Origin: Pseudomonadota bacterium
Lineage (GTDB): Bacteria; Myxococcota_A; Polyangia; Polyangiales; Polyangiaceae
Direction of reading: 5' to 3'
Length of the DNA stretch: 56,290 nucleotides
Assembly: GCA_023428245.1 (NCBI GenBank)
Contig: JAEYYX010000007.1
Span: forward strand, 1 to 56,290
The position numbers and the translations under genes were made by a program. Below are positions 1 to 8,142 of the stretch, in pieces; positions within the stretch are counted from its first letter, which is position 1, and each line of letters starts with the position of its first letter. Under the pieces are notes generated by a model. That model ran no database searches and was not told where the DNA came from. It saw nothing but the letters and a program-made list of their open reading frames with translations.

Positions 1-271
1 TCGACGCGGCGCTCCGAAAAGCGAAAATCCCGCTACCCCACGAAGTTTCTGGCGCTCCGACCCTTTGAACCTCGCCCCCGCCGCCCTTCGGTCCGGCCAA
101 AAGGCCGTGCTTCGGCGAGGATTTACGATCCCTGGACCAAAAAAAAGTTCTGGAGTGCCAAGTCGCCCAACGTCTCGGGGCTCTCGACTTTCCGGATTCC
201 TCAGAGTTCCTGGCCGTCCGCGTGGCCTCAGTTGCACGAACATCCCTTTACCCCTGGGACACTCGCCGGGG
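1..271. other. Left edge without a convincing gene
   Basis: This stretch lies downstream of the DUF4062 gene. Its open frames give Arg/Pro/Gly-rich translations with no recognisable domain and no ribosome-binding site. No tRNA fragment, T-tract hairpin or copy of the tRNA-Cys 3' end was seen, so the far end of any island is outside the window. Confidence 0.5.
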
Positions 272-1480
272 CTATTTCGCGCTCGCCAAGAACTCCTGAA
301 CCCACCGAAACCCTGCGTCAGTGAGAACATAGGAGGAACCCCTGGCACCCAGAAACTTGATGAGGCGATGTAGGTTCAACAGTTCCTGATGGTACGGCTG
401 CTCATGCCCGGCATCGAACCCCCAGACCTTGTGGTTCGGAAACTCAGCTTTCTCGTAGGCTTTGGCAATGTGCGTCATGTACTCGAAGGCCTGAGGAGTC
501 ATCCCCCGAGCCATCGGGTGCGTGCGGCTATCTTCGACACGTCCGTAGACAAACGACCCGATGTTATCCTTGACACGTCCGCCTAGTTCAGGAGCCGTGG
601 CAACCACGGACCCCACAGCGGCAAGACGAGCGAGTGGCTCCGCATCACCCACCCAAGGGTCGAGAGACAAGTCCACCCCGACTTGTTGAAATCTTGCCGG
701 ACCAAGCGTCTCGAAGGGTTCGATGACGTCCTTCGTCCCCTCCTGCACACGGTCCCCCATGGTGATGTGCCATTTCAAGGCGATCCGCTCGGGCGTGATC
801 GGAAAAGGGGCCATGTTGGTCAGACGAAGCCAATACTTCACGCTAGTCTCGCGATTTCGAAGAATCACGGAGTTCGAGTCGTCAGACATCAGCTCGACCC
901 GCAAGGCATCCCGTAGGCTCCAGGGGCGAGGTTCGACGATCTTGGGGACCACGAGCGGGTCTGGTGGTTGTCCTCGATACCAACCCGGACGATTTCCAAA
1001 GTCGGGGCTTCGGACCGCTCCGCTCAAGCCATCCTTCACATGACGAATCAAAGAATCTGTAGAGGTCCAGGGCTTGTACAGCAGGGCGTTCACGACACGC
1101 TCACGAAAAGCGTCGAGCAACTTGGCCTTTGCTGGGTCCGCCTCCTTGAGGTGGTCAGGAATCGACCCTTCAGCCCGAACGAACGCAAGCGTCGGAATCC
1201 CCTTCGTCTGGGCGTACTCGTATTCCCGCTGCGTCCAGCTCGTCCCGGTGTCATCGTCCACACTTCCGTAGAGTCCTGCGAGAATCAGGACGTAATAGTC
1301 CGAGTCGTCAATCGCGGCCTGGATGGTTCTCCATCCCCGCTCGGGTGCAGCAGGAAACGCCTCCATCCCGGAAGGGATGTACTGGTCGAGCAACGCAAGG
1401 GTCAGCTCCTGCCGCTCCTGGTGGAGGTCCTGGAACGTCGAGCTGATGAAGACCTGGTACTTCTTCTTGACGGCGCTCAC
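272..1480 (-). CDS. DUF4062 domain protein (TIR/SLOG-like fold), possible defence effector
   Basis: The first ~110 residues are a typical DUF4062 domain: a VFISSTFQDLHQERQEL opening, a later YYVLILAGLYGSV strand and the WTQREYEYA signature. DUF4062 is predicted to be related to TIR/SLOG-like nucleotide-binding folds and is often fused to NACHT or WD40 modules in bacteria. Here it is followed by ~290 residues I do not recognise: a beta-rich middle and a helical C-terminus (residues after about 350) that resembles a winged-helix segment. The start chosen is GTG at 1480, which overlaps the upstream stop as GTGA and has a GGGGGA Shine-Dalgarno; a TTG at 1501 would add seven residues. It is the second gene of a two-gene operon with the Mrr-like nuclease. 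An anti-phage role is inference from domain and context; no catalytic residue was assigned. Confidence 0.8.
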   Translation of the reverse strand: MSAVKKKYQVFISSTFQDLHQERQELTLALLDQYIPSGMEAFPAAPERGWRTIQAAIDDSDYYVLILAGLYGSVDDDTGTSWTQREYEYAQTKGIPTLAFVRAEGSIPDHLKEADPAKAKLLDAFRERVVNALLYKPWTSTDSLIRHVKDGLSGAVRSPDFGNRPGWYRGQPPDPLVVPKIVEPRPWSLRDALRVELMSDDSNSVILRNRETSVKYWLRLTNMAPFPITPERIALKWHITMGDRVQEGTKDVIEPFETLGPARFQQVGVDLSLDPWVGDAEPLARLAAVGSVVATAPELGGRVKDNIGSFVYGRVEDSRTHPMARGMTPQAFEYMTHIAKAYEKAEFPNHKVWGFDAGHEQPYHQELLNLHRLIKFLGARGSSYVLTDAGFRWVQEFLASAK

Positions 1481-2490
1481 GAATCCCCCGCGACTATCCA
1501 AATTTGCTTCAACGGAATCTCCGCACGCACCTCAGCATCAAGCTTGTCGTAGTTGGCTTGGAGTTCTTCGATGAGTTGCCTCTGGGTCCAAAGCCGCACT
1601 TGGAAGAACTGGTTCGGGACCTCCTTCGTGACCGTGGCCTTGAAGCCACCCCAAGAAACGAGTAGCCCTTGGTCCGCCTTAGTGTTGTGCATAGCCCCGA
1701 CGAGCTGGTTCAAAGTCGGGAGGTCCACAGGGTCGTTCGTCGACTTCACTTGGACGCAGATCCGCGGATGGCCGAATCCCAGGGGTCCCGGCGCCGCCAA
1801 GATGTCCACCCCCTTGTCGGGGCCCGGAGGACTCTCGTGCGTGGTGTAGCCCTGCGCCCGCAGGATGGCAGCCACGAGTCGCTCCAACCCGTGACCTTTG
1901 AACTTGCGCAAGATCAGTTTGGCAATCTCGTCATCTGCGGCTTGCTCCAAGTCGACGCTTGTCTCGGCAGCAAGGTCCTCGTCCTTAGTCGCCGCAGCCG
2001 ACGGCTTGAACCCCGTCTTGAGCATCGCACGAATCCTCTTCTCCGCGTCGTTCCTGTGGATCTCGCAAACCGTTGAGAAGGCCCCCAGCGAGTAGAGAAG
2101 GTCTTGGTCGAACTGAGACCGCGGCACGTCTTGCTTCAACCACTTGATGTCGCGGTAGTGCCAGTACGGGTCGGTGGCATTCTTGTCGAACTTGTAGGGG
2201 CCAACTATCTCGCCAAACGAGATCGAACTCTTCTGCTTGCTCGGCACCGCCACCAGGTCACCTTGCTGCATGCGCTCGACAAAGGAACGCATCTGAGCGG
2301 CGTAGTTCCCAACGGTCCCGGCGGATTGCTCCGGGTAGTGCCTCGCCTGAACCTCACGAAACTGGTCCGAGCCCTGAAATTTCCCCAGGTCTTCGTCGAC
2401 ACCTTCCCACGTCAGGTAGATGCGATTGTCGCTGATGAACTTCTCTTCGTGCTCCCCGTTGGACCCCGTCCGAACTAGCCAAAGTGCCAT
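1477..2490 (-). CDS. Mrr-like restriction endonuclease with N-terminal PUA/EVE-like domain
   Basis: The C-terminal half (about 190-337) has the Mrr_cat PD-(D/E)xK nuclease layout: helix GHGLERLVAAILRAQGY (199-215), catalytic Asp in PDKGVDI (Asp229) and the QVK strand at 247-249. Mrr-family enzymes cut DNA, frequently modified DNA. The N-terminal ~150 residues (MALWLVRTGSNGEHE, GDLVAVPSKQ, GEIVGPY) look like the EVE/PUA-like domain found at the front of many Mrr homologues and thought to read modified bases. The acidic stretch at about 170-185 is a linker. The gene starts with ATG at 2490, 40-60 bases from the start of the divergent HTH gene, so both promoters must sit in or near this short gap. 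Its TGA overlaps the GTG of the DUF4062 gene by four bases, implying translational coupling. Confidence 0.85.
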   Translation of the reverse strand: MALWLVRTGSNGEHEEKFISDNRIYLTWEGVDEDLGKFQGSDQFREVQARHYPEQSAGTVGNYAAQMRSFVERMQQGDLVAVPSKQKSSISFGEIVGPYKFDKNATDPYWHYRDIKWLKQDVPRSQFDQDLLYSLGAFSTVCEIHRNDAEKRIRAMLKTGFKPSAAATKDEDLAAETSVDLEQAADDEIAKLILRKFKGHGLERLVAAILRAQGYTTHESPPGPDKGVDILAAPGPLGFGHPRICVQVKSTNDPVDLPTLNQLVGAMHNTKADQGLLVSWGGFKATVTKEVPNQFFQVRLWTQRQLIEELQANYDKLDAEVRAEIPLKQIWIVAGDS

Positions 2491-2550
2491 GGTCTAAGGA
2501 AACACGAGACTCGCTAAAACTGAAAGCTCGTGCCGCTTGCCGCCAGTAGG

Positions 2551-3748
2551 ATGCTGCGACACGACCCCAAAGTGATCACAGAGAAGAGCATTAGTCGGAA
2601 AGAACTCTACGACCTCGTCTGGTCCACCCCGATGACCAAGCTCGCTGACAGGTACGGCATCTCGGACGTGGCCCTTCGAAAGAAGTGCGTGAAACACGAC
2701 ATCCCAACCCCCGGACTTGGGTACTGGGTCAAGGTCGCGGCGGGTCATCGGGTCCGGCGGATTCCGTTTCCAAAGAAGTCGACGGCCCGCGATGAGATCT
2801 CGCTCCGACCGATCATGCCGGCTGCCACCCACGAACCCTGGACTCCTCCACCCGCTGTCGAGGTCCCAGCACGCCTGACGACCCCACACGAAGCGGTTAC
2901 CTTCCTTAGGGATCGCCTCGAAGGCAGTCGAACGGACAAGTTTGAGAGATTGACCGGCGGACACGACTGGAGGCACTGCATTCGACAGCGGAACTTGCCC
3001 CGTCTGCTTCGGATGCTTCAGGGGCTTTTCTTGGCTCTGGAATCACGAGGACACGAGATCAAAGTGGTCGCTACTTCGCCACACTCTTCTGAGCGAGACG
3101 TCCAGCTCGTGGTCCACGGACGAGCACTCAACCTTAGATTCGAGGAACGATTGAAGAAGAAGGAGCGCCCGCCTACCAGGCAAGAGAAGGACGAATTCAA
3201 AAGCCGCTCCGAGTGGAATGTCCGCTTCGGAAGGCCGCCCCCAAAGGAAACTAAGCGCTGGGTCCAATACCCAGACGATGATCTCGTCCTGAGGACAAGT
3301 GGGGCATTGGCAGTATGGGGGTCCGCAGGGTTGGGCAGATTCGAAGCACCACAAGTTGGAAGACATGCTCGGAGACGTAATCCTTGGGTTGGAAGCAATT
3401 GCCCTCTTCGAACTCGAAAAGGAAGCCGAGGCGAGGCGTGAGGCAGAGCAACGACTCACTAGGGAAAGGGCTCGACTGCGTCCCGAAAGGATGAAGAAGT
3501 ACGAGCAGCTTCTGACCGAGAACCTCCACGAGATGGCTCAGAACTGGGCCAAAGCGAAGCAGCTTCAGTCATTCCTCGACGAATGCCAGGCCCGGCTACC
3601 AGACGAGCCCTCGGCACAAGACTGGCTGCGGGCGTGCCGCGAGTACGCGGAGCACTACGACCCCTTCCACGATCTCACCAAGGTTCCGAAGACGCTGTCG
3701 CCTTCGGATGAAGCCCTGGAACACCTTCTGGCTGGCCCCAGAACCTGA
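2551..3748 (+). pseudogene. HTH-domain protein interrupted by a frameshift
   Basis: Two overlapping frames together make one protein of about 400 residues. The first (from ATG 2551; GTG 2530 also possible) carries an N-terminal helix-turn-helix-like module, ISRKELYDLVWSTPMTKLA then YGISDVALRKKC, ending in PGLGYWVKVAAG; I recognise this as a recurrent uncharacterised proteobacterial family. It loses sense after residue ~256. The second frame, from 3299 to 3748, continues with HWQYGGPQGW, a Lys/Arg/Glu-rich coiled coil (ELEKEAEARREAEQR) and a helical tail. The frames join if one G is removed from the GGGG run at 3301-3304. This may be a true null allele, phase variation or a sequencing indel. 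Divergent from the Mrr-like gene and convergent with the next gene. Confidence 0.7.
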
Positions 3749-3793
3749 CGGAATGGGCTCACCGAGCCTGGTCGAGTTAGTGGCGAGAAACTC

Positions 3794-4063
3794 CTAGTTC
3801 AACCCCTCCGAGAGAAGGTAGTCCCACACCGTCAACGGCCGTAGGAACCCCTCTCGACGAAGTCGCTGATACTCGTGAGCTGAGAGGCGAAATCTCTGGT
3901 GGAACCTCCGGTGCTCACCAGAGAACGGGAACACGAGAAACACCCCAGGACGGGTGCTCTCCTCCACGACGCACTCGGTACCATCCGCAAAGCAGCGGTG
4001 GCGGTCCGGGCGAGTCGATGACCGAGGGAGTGAAAACGAACCATGAACGATCAAGTCTGCCAT
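3794..4063 (-). CDS. Small hypothetical protein (89 aa)
   Basis: I do not recognise this protein. It has a beta-rich centre (GTECVVEESTRPGVFLVFPF) and a charged helical C-terminus (SAHEYQRLRREGFLRPLTVWDYL), which reads like real protein rather than a shadow frame. The ATG at 4063 is preferred because the upstream extension to 4150 is Arg-rich and less protein-like, but neither start has a good Shine-Dalgarno. It is convergent with the broken HTH gene (45-bp gap) and lies between that block and the tRNA-Cys gene, where an integrase often sits in tRNA-linked islands; nothing integrase-like is seen in it. Confidence 0.5.
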   Translation of the reverse strand: MADLIVHGSFSLPRSSTRPDRHRCFADGTECVVEESTRPGVFLVFPFSGEHRRFHQRFRLSAHEYQRLRREGFLRPLTVWDYLLSEGLN

Positions 4064-4190
4064 TTGATCGCAATACACCGACGGAAGCACCCGACATGGC
4101 GAAAATCGACCACGTTGACGACGAACCGCTGAATGGGTAGCCGAGCCCATGCCCCATTACCCAGCTATTACCCACGCTGGGGGAGCGCAC

Positions 4191-4217
4191 CGTCCCGCAG
4201 CGTCCCGATATGTCCCG
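4191..4217. repeat. Three GTCCCG repeats at exact 10-bp spacing
   Basis: (C/T)GTCCCG occurs at 4191, 4201 and 4211, one DNA helical turn apart, separated by CAG and ATA; on the minus strand the motif reads CGGGAC. It sits ~65 bp beyond the 3' end of the tRNA-Cys gene. Phased short repeats next to a tRNA 3' end resemble arm-type sites of tyrosine recombinases, but that interpretation is inference. Confidence 0.45.
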
Positions 4218-4231
4218 TCCCCCAATCCCCA

Positions 4232-4272
4232 AACAGCAAAAACCCAGTGCTTTCTTCACGGAAAACACTGGG
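4232..4272 (-). terminator. Rho-independent terminator of tRNA-Cys
   Basis: On the minus strand a perfect 7-bp stem, CCCAGTG (4272-4266) with CACTGGG (4249-4243), encloses an inner TTTC/GAAA pairing and is followed by TTTTTGCTGTTT. It begins ~10 bases after the tRNA 3' end. Confidence 0.85.
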
Positions 4273-4281
4273 CATCTAGGG

Positions 4282-4353
4282 AGGCGAGGACCGGACTCGA
4301 ACCGGCGTATGACGGTTTTGCAAACCGTTGCCTAACCACTTGGCTACCTCGCC
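4282..4353 (-). tRNA. tRNA-Cys (anticodon GCA)
   Basis: The minus strand folds as a 72-nt cloverleaf: acceptor GGCGAGG/CCTCGCC, D stem GCC/GGC, anticodon stem ACGGT/ACCGT with loop TTGCAAA giving anticodon GCA, a 5-nt variable loop, and T stem around TTCGAGT. The discriminator base is T (U73), as usual for tRNA-Cys. No CCA is encoded. The 3' end faces the accessory block to the left, the orientation in which tRNA genes act as integration sites. Confidence 0.97.
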
Positions 4354-4682
4354 CGAACTGGGGACCGGCTCGGAAGTCCGGCCACCAGGGGGCCGGGAAA
4401 GTGTCACGCTCAGGGTCCGGAATCAAGGGGATTACGCGAGCGTAGGGTCTCTCGGGAAGGCGAGCACAGGGCGCTTCGTCTCAGGCTCAGACGGGTAGCT
4501 CGATTCGCCCGGGCAGAGCACCGGATCCCCCGAAAATCCGGGGTTGCCGCGGCACTTCGTGAAGTGCCGCGTGAGAGCAAAGGGCACGAGCAAGGAGACA
4601 AAAAGGACTGTTCCGGGGGGGCCTCGGGGTCTACCCTGTAGTGTGAGCCGCGAGCTTCCTTCGCTCGTCGGTCGGTCAGAGC
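4354..4682. other. Intergenic region between tRNA-Cys and the kinase
   Basis: 329 bp separating divergent transcription units. It should hold the tRNA promoter (minus) and the kinase promoter (plus); neither has clear hexamers. It contains CCGGAT/ATCCGG (4521-4526 with 4536-4541) and the perfect palindrome listed separately. No open frame here looks coding. Confidence 0.5.
4548..4571. repeat. 24-bp near-perfect palindrome upstream of the kinase gene
   Basis: CGCGGCACTTC (4548-4558) and GAAGTGCCGCG (4561-4571) are exact reverse complements around a 2-bp centre. It lies 111 bp before the kinase ATG and has no T-tract, so an operator or RNA hairpin in the leader is more likely than a terminator. 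Confidence 0.6.
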
Positions 4683-6230
<1,548 letters not shown>

Positions 6231-6300
6231 GCGTCGGATTCTGAGCCTCGCTCTTGGGGCATTCAAAATAGGGTGACGCAGTGGCGCTCCCTGGGCCATC

Positions 6301-7401
6301 ATGGCCGCCATGAGCACGGGTTCCCCGAGACTGTCCTGCCGACGTCAGTCGCACCTCCCGAGTGAGTTCGTCAGGCTCCACAGGCCGAGCCTCGCGCTCC
6401 TCCTCGCCCTCAGCCTCTCGGGGATCGCCCCGCGCACCATCGCAGCGACCCCGACCGCTGACGAAAAAGCAGCCGCGCGCGAGCTCGCTCTCGTGGGCAT
6501 GGATCTGAAGGACAAGGGAGATTGTCCCGCCGCTCTCGAGAAGCTCGAGCGCGCCGAACAGCTCTACCATGCCCCGACCATTCTGACTGCGATCGGCGAA
6601 TGCCAGATCGCCCTCGGCCGACTCGTCGAAGGCACCGAGAACCTCAAGAAGGTCTCCCTCGAACATATCGACCCGAAAGCCTCGAGTACCTTCTTCGACG
6701 CTCAAACTCGAGCGCGCCAGCTCCTCGACGAGACGTTGCCGCGCATCGCCAAGCTGACCATCGAGCTCAACCCGGAGCTCGATGACGTCGAGCTTCTCAT
6801 CGATGAGGTCAAGGTGAGCAGCGCTCTCATCGGCGTCCGGCGGCCGACCGATCCGGGGCGCCACACTGTCACCGTTCGCAAGCACGGCTATCTCGATGCC
6901 ACCGCCGAGGTGACTCTCGAAGAAGCAGGCGACGAGAAGCTCACCCTCGCGCTCGAGCCCGATCCTACAGCCGCCACTGAGACGAAGGCACCCGAAGCCA
7001 TGGAGACCGACGCTTCCGTCCAGGCGACGGCGAGTCAGCCCCGGCGCAAGTCGGCACAGCCAGTCCTCGGCTGGATCGGGATCGGCGTCGGCGCTGCGGC
7101 CCTCGGCGCCGGCGCGGTCACCGGGGTGCTCGCCCTCGACCAAGCAAACCACCTGACCTGTCCGAACGACGTGTGTTCCGGCGGCGATGTGGGCCGACTC
7201 GATTCCGCGCTCTCACTCGCGACCGCCTCGACGATCCTGCTCGGAGCCGGCGGCGCCCTCGCGGTCACGGGGGTCATCCTCCTTTTGACCTCCCCGTCCG
7301 AAAAGACGAGCGCTCGCGCGCCCCTCGAAACTCAGCTCGGAAGCGTGCGCCTCACGCCGGAGGTCTACGCCGGCGGAGCGGGCTTCCGGGGCAGCTTCTG
7401 A
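6301..7401 (+). CDS. Exported TPR/PEGA-type protein with two C-terminal membrane segments
   Basis: An N-terminal hydrophobic segment (SLALLLALSLSGIAPRTIAA, about 30-49) looks like a cleavable signal peptide. Residues ~55-150 read as TPR-like helices (LKDKGDCPAALEKLERAEQLY, APTILTAIGECQIALGRL). Residues ~155-220 form a PEGA-like beta unit (ELLIDEVKVSS, DPGRHTVTVRKHGYL). Two hydrophobic stretches follow (VLGWIGIGVGAAALGAGAVTGVLAL; ASTILLGAGGALAVTGVILLL). This architecture is common in myxobacteria, usually next to Ser/Thr kinases as here, but its function is unknown. ATG 6301 or 6310 are both possible starts. Confidence 0.85.
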   Translation: MAAMSTGSPRLSCRRQSHLPSEFVRLHRPSLALLLALSLSGIAPRTIAATPTADEKAAARELALVGMDLKDKGDCPAALEKLERAEQLYHAPTILTAIGECQIALGRLVEGTENLKKVSLEHIDPKASSTFFDAQTRARQLLDETLPRIAKLTIELNPELDDVELLIDEVKVSSALIGVRRPTDPGRHTVTVRKHGYLDATAEVTLEEAGDEKLTLALEPDPTAATETKAPEAMETDASVQATASQPRRKSAQPVLGWIGIGVGAAALGAGAVTGVLALDQANHLTCPNDVCSGGDVGRLDSALSLATASTILLGAGGALAVTGVILLLTSPSEKTSARAPLETQLGSVRLTPEVYAGGAGFRGSF

Positions 7402-7429
7402 GCTATCCCCCCCGGGGAGCAGCGCGCAT

Positions 7430-7456
7430 GGGATCAGCTCCCTGAGAGCTGATCCC
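7430..7456. terminator. Hairpin between convergent genes
   Basis: GGGATCAGCT (7430-7439) pairs perfectly with AGCTGATCCC (7447-7456) around a 7-nt loop. It lies between the stops of two converging genes. There is no T-tract on either side, so it may act bidirectionally or with Rho. The loop motif CTCCCTGAGAGC recurs at about 7480. Confidence 0.55.
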
Positions 7457-7499
7457 TAGGATCATCCCTGAAAGCAGCTCCCTGAGAGCCAAGAGAGCT

Positions 7500-8084
7500 C
7501 TATTTCGCGATCGGGGCTGCGTCAGCGAGGTACTCGAGGATCGCCTCATCGAGCGAGCGCTCCTGCGTGCCTTTTTCTCCGAAAAGGCCTGCCGCGGCGC
7601 TCGGTGGTGTCGAAAAGATCGAAGCCGGCCTGGGAGACGCGTAGGTGCGCTCACCGCTCGAGGGCGGCGCGGCACTCTTGATGTTCACGTGTGGGGGCTC
7701 GGGCGCTTCCATCGGAGGTGAGCGCTCTGTGACCGAGGGGCGGATCGGCTCGCGCTCGAAGGTCCCTGAGTGGGAGGCGCGCGCATCTACCGACGCCTTG
7801 GGGGCGCTGTCGTCGAAACCGATCTGTTCGTCGAGCCCACCGGAGCGCAGCAGGACAAACATCGCCTTGTGCTGGTCTTTCATGATCCCGCGCACGATTT
7901 CGCAGAGGTTCGGCGCGTCCATGTGCTCGGAGTACTCGCTGCGAATCGACTTCACGATCCGTCCGCCATCGGCAAACAGGTGCGTGATGACTCGCTGATG
8001 TGACCCGCCGGAGTCTTCCGTTTGGATGTGGAAGATACGCCCGCGGTGACGCACGTTGCTGTTGTAACCGGTGAGAGCAGCCAT
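7500..8084 (-). CDS. Uncharacterised myxobacterial family protein (194 aa)
   Basis: The N-terminal ~95 residues are compact and conserved-looking: MAALTGYNSNVRHRGRIFHIQTEDSG, then HLFADGGRIVKSIRSEY and PNLCEIVRGIMKDQHKAMF. I recall this opening from uncharacterised myxobacterial proteins, often near signalling genes, but know no function. The C-terminal half is Pro/Ser-rich and probably disordered. ATG at 8084 is chosen over TTG at 8126 because the family appears to start at MAALTGYN. It follows the large signalling hybrid on the same strand after a 58-bp gap, so the two may form an operon. Confidence 0.8.
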   Translation of the reverse strand: MAALTGYNSNVRHRGRIFHIQTEDSGGSHQRVITHLFADGGRIVKSIRSEYSEHMDAPNLCEIVRGIMKDQHKAMFVLLRSGGLDEQIGFDDSAPKASVDARASHSGTFEREPIRPSVTERSPPMEAPEPPHVNIKSAAPPSSGERTYASPRPASIFSTPPSAAAGLFGEKGTQERSLDEAILEYLADAAPIAK

Positions 8085-8142
8085 TCTCGCTTGCGTCTTG
8101 GCTCCCCGTCCAAAGTGGAAGCGCAAGAACTACAATTCTAGC

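Noticed and set aside
65..373. 102-codon open frame at the left edge
   Set aside because: Arg/Pro/Gly-rich translation without a domain, overlapping the end of the DUF4062 gene; typical GC-rich shadow.
3299..3304. Programmed ribosomal frameshift in the HTH gene
   Set aside because: The site is a plain GGGG run with no slippery heptamer or downstream structure that I can identify; indel or null allele is simpler.
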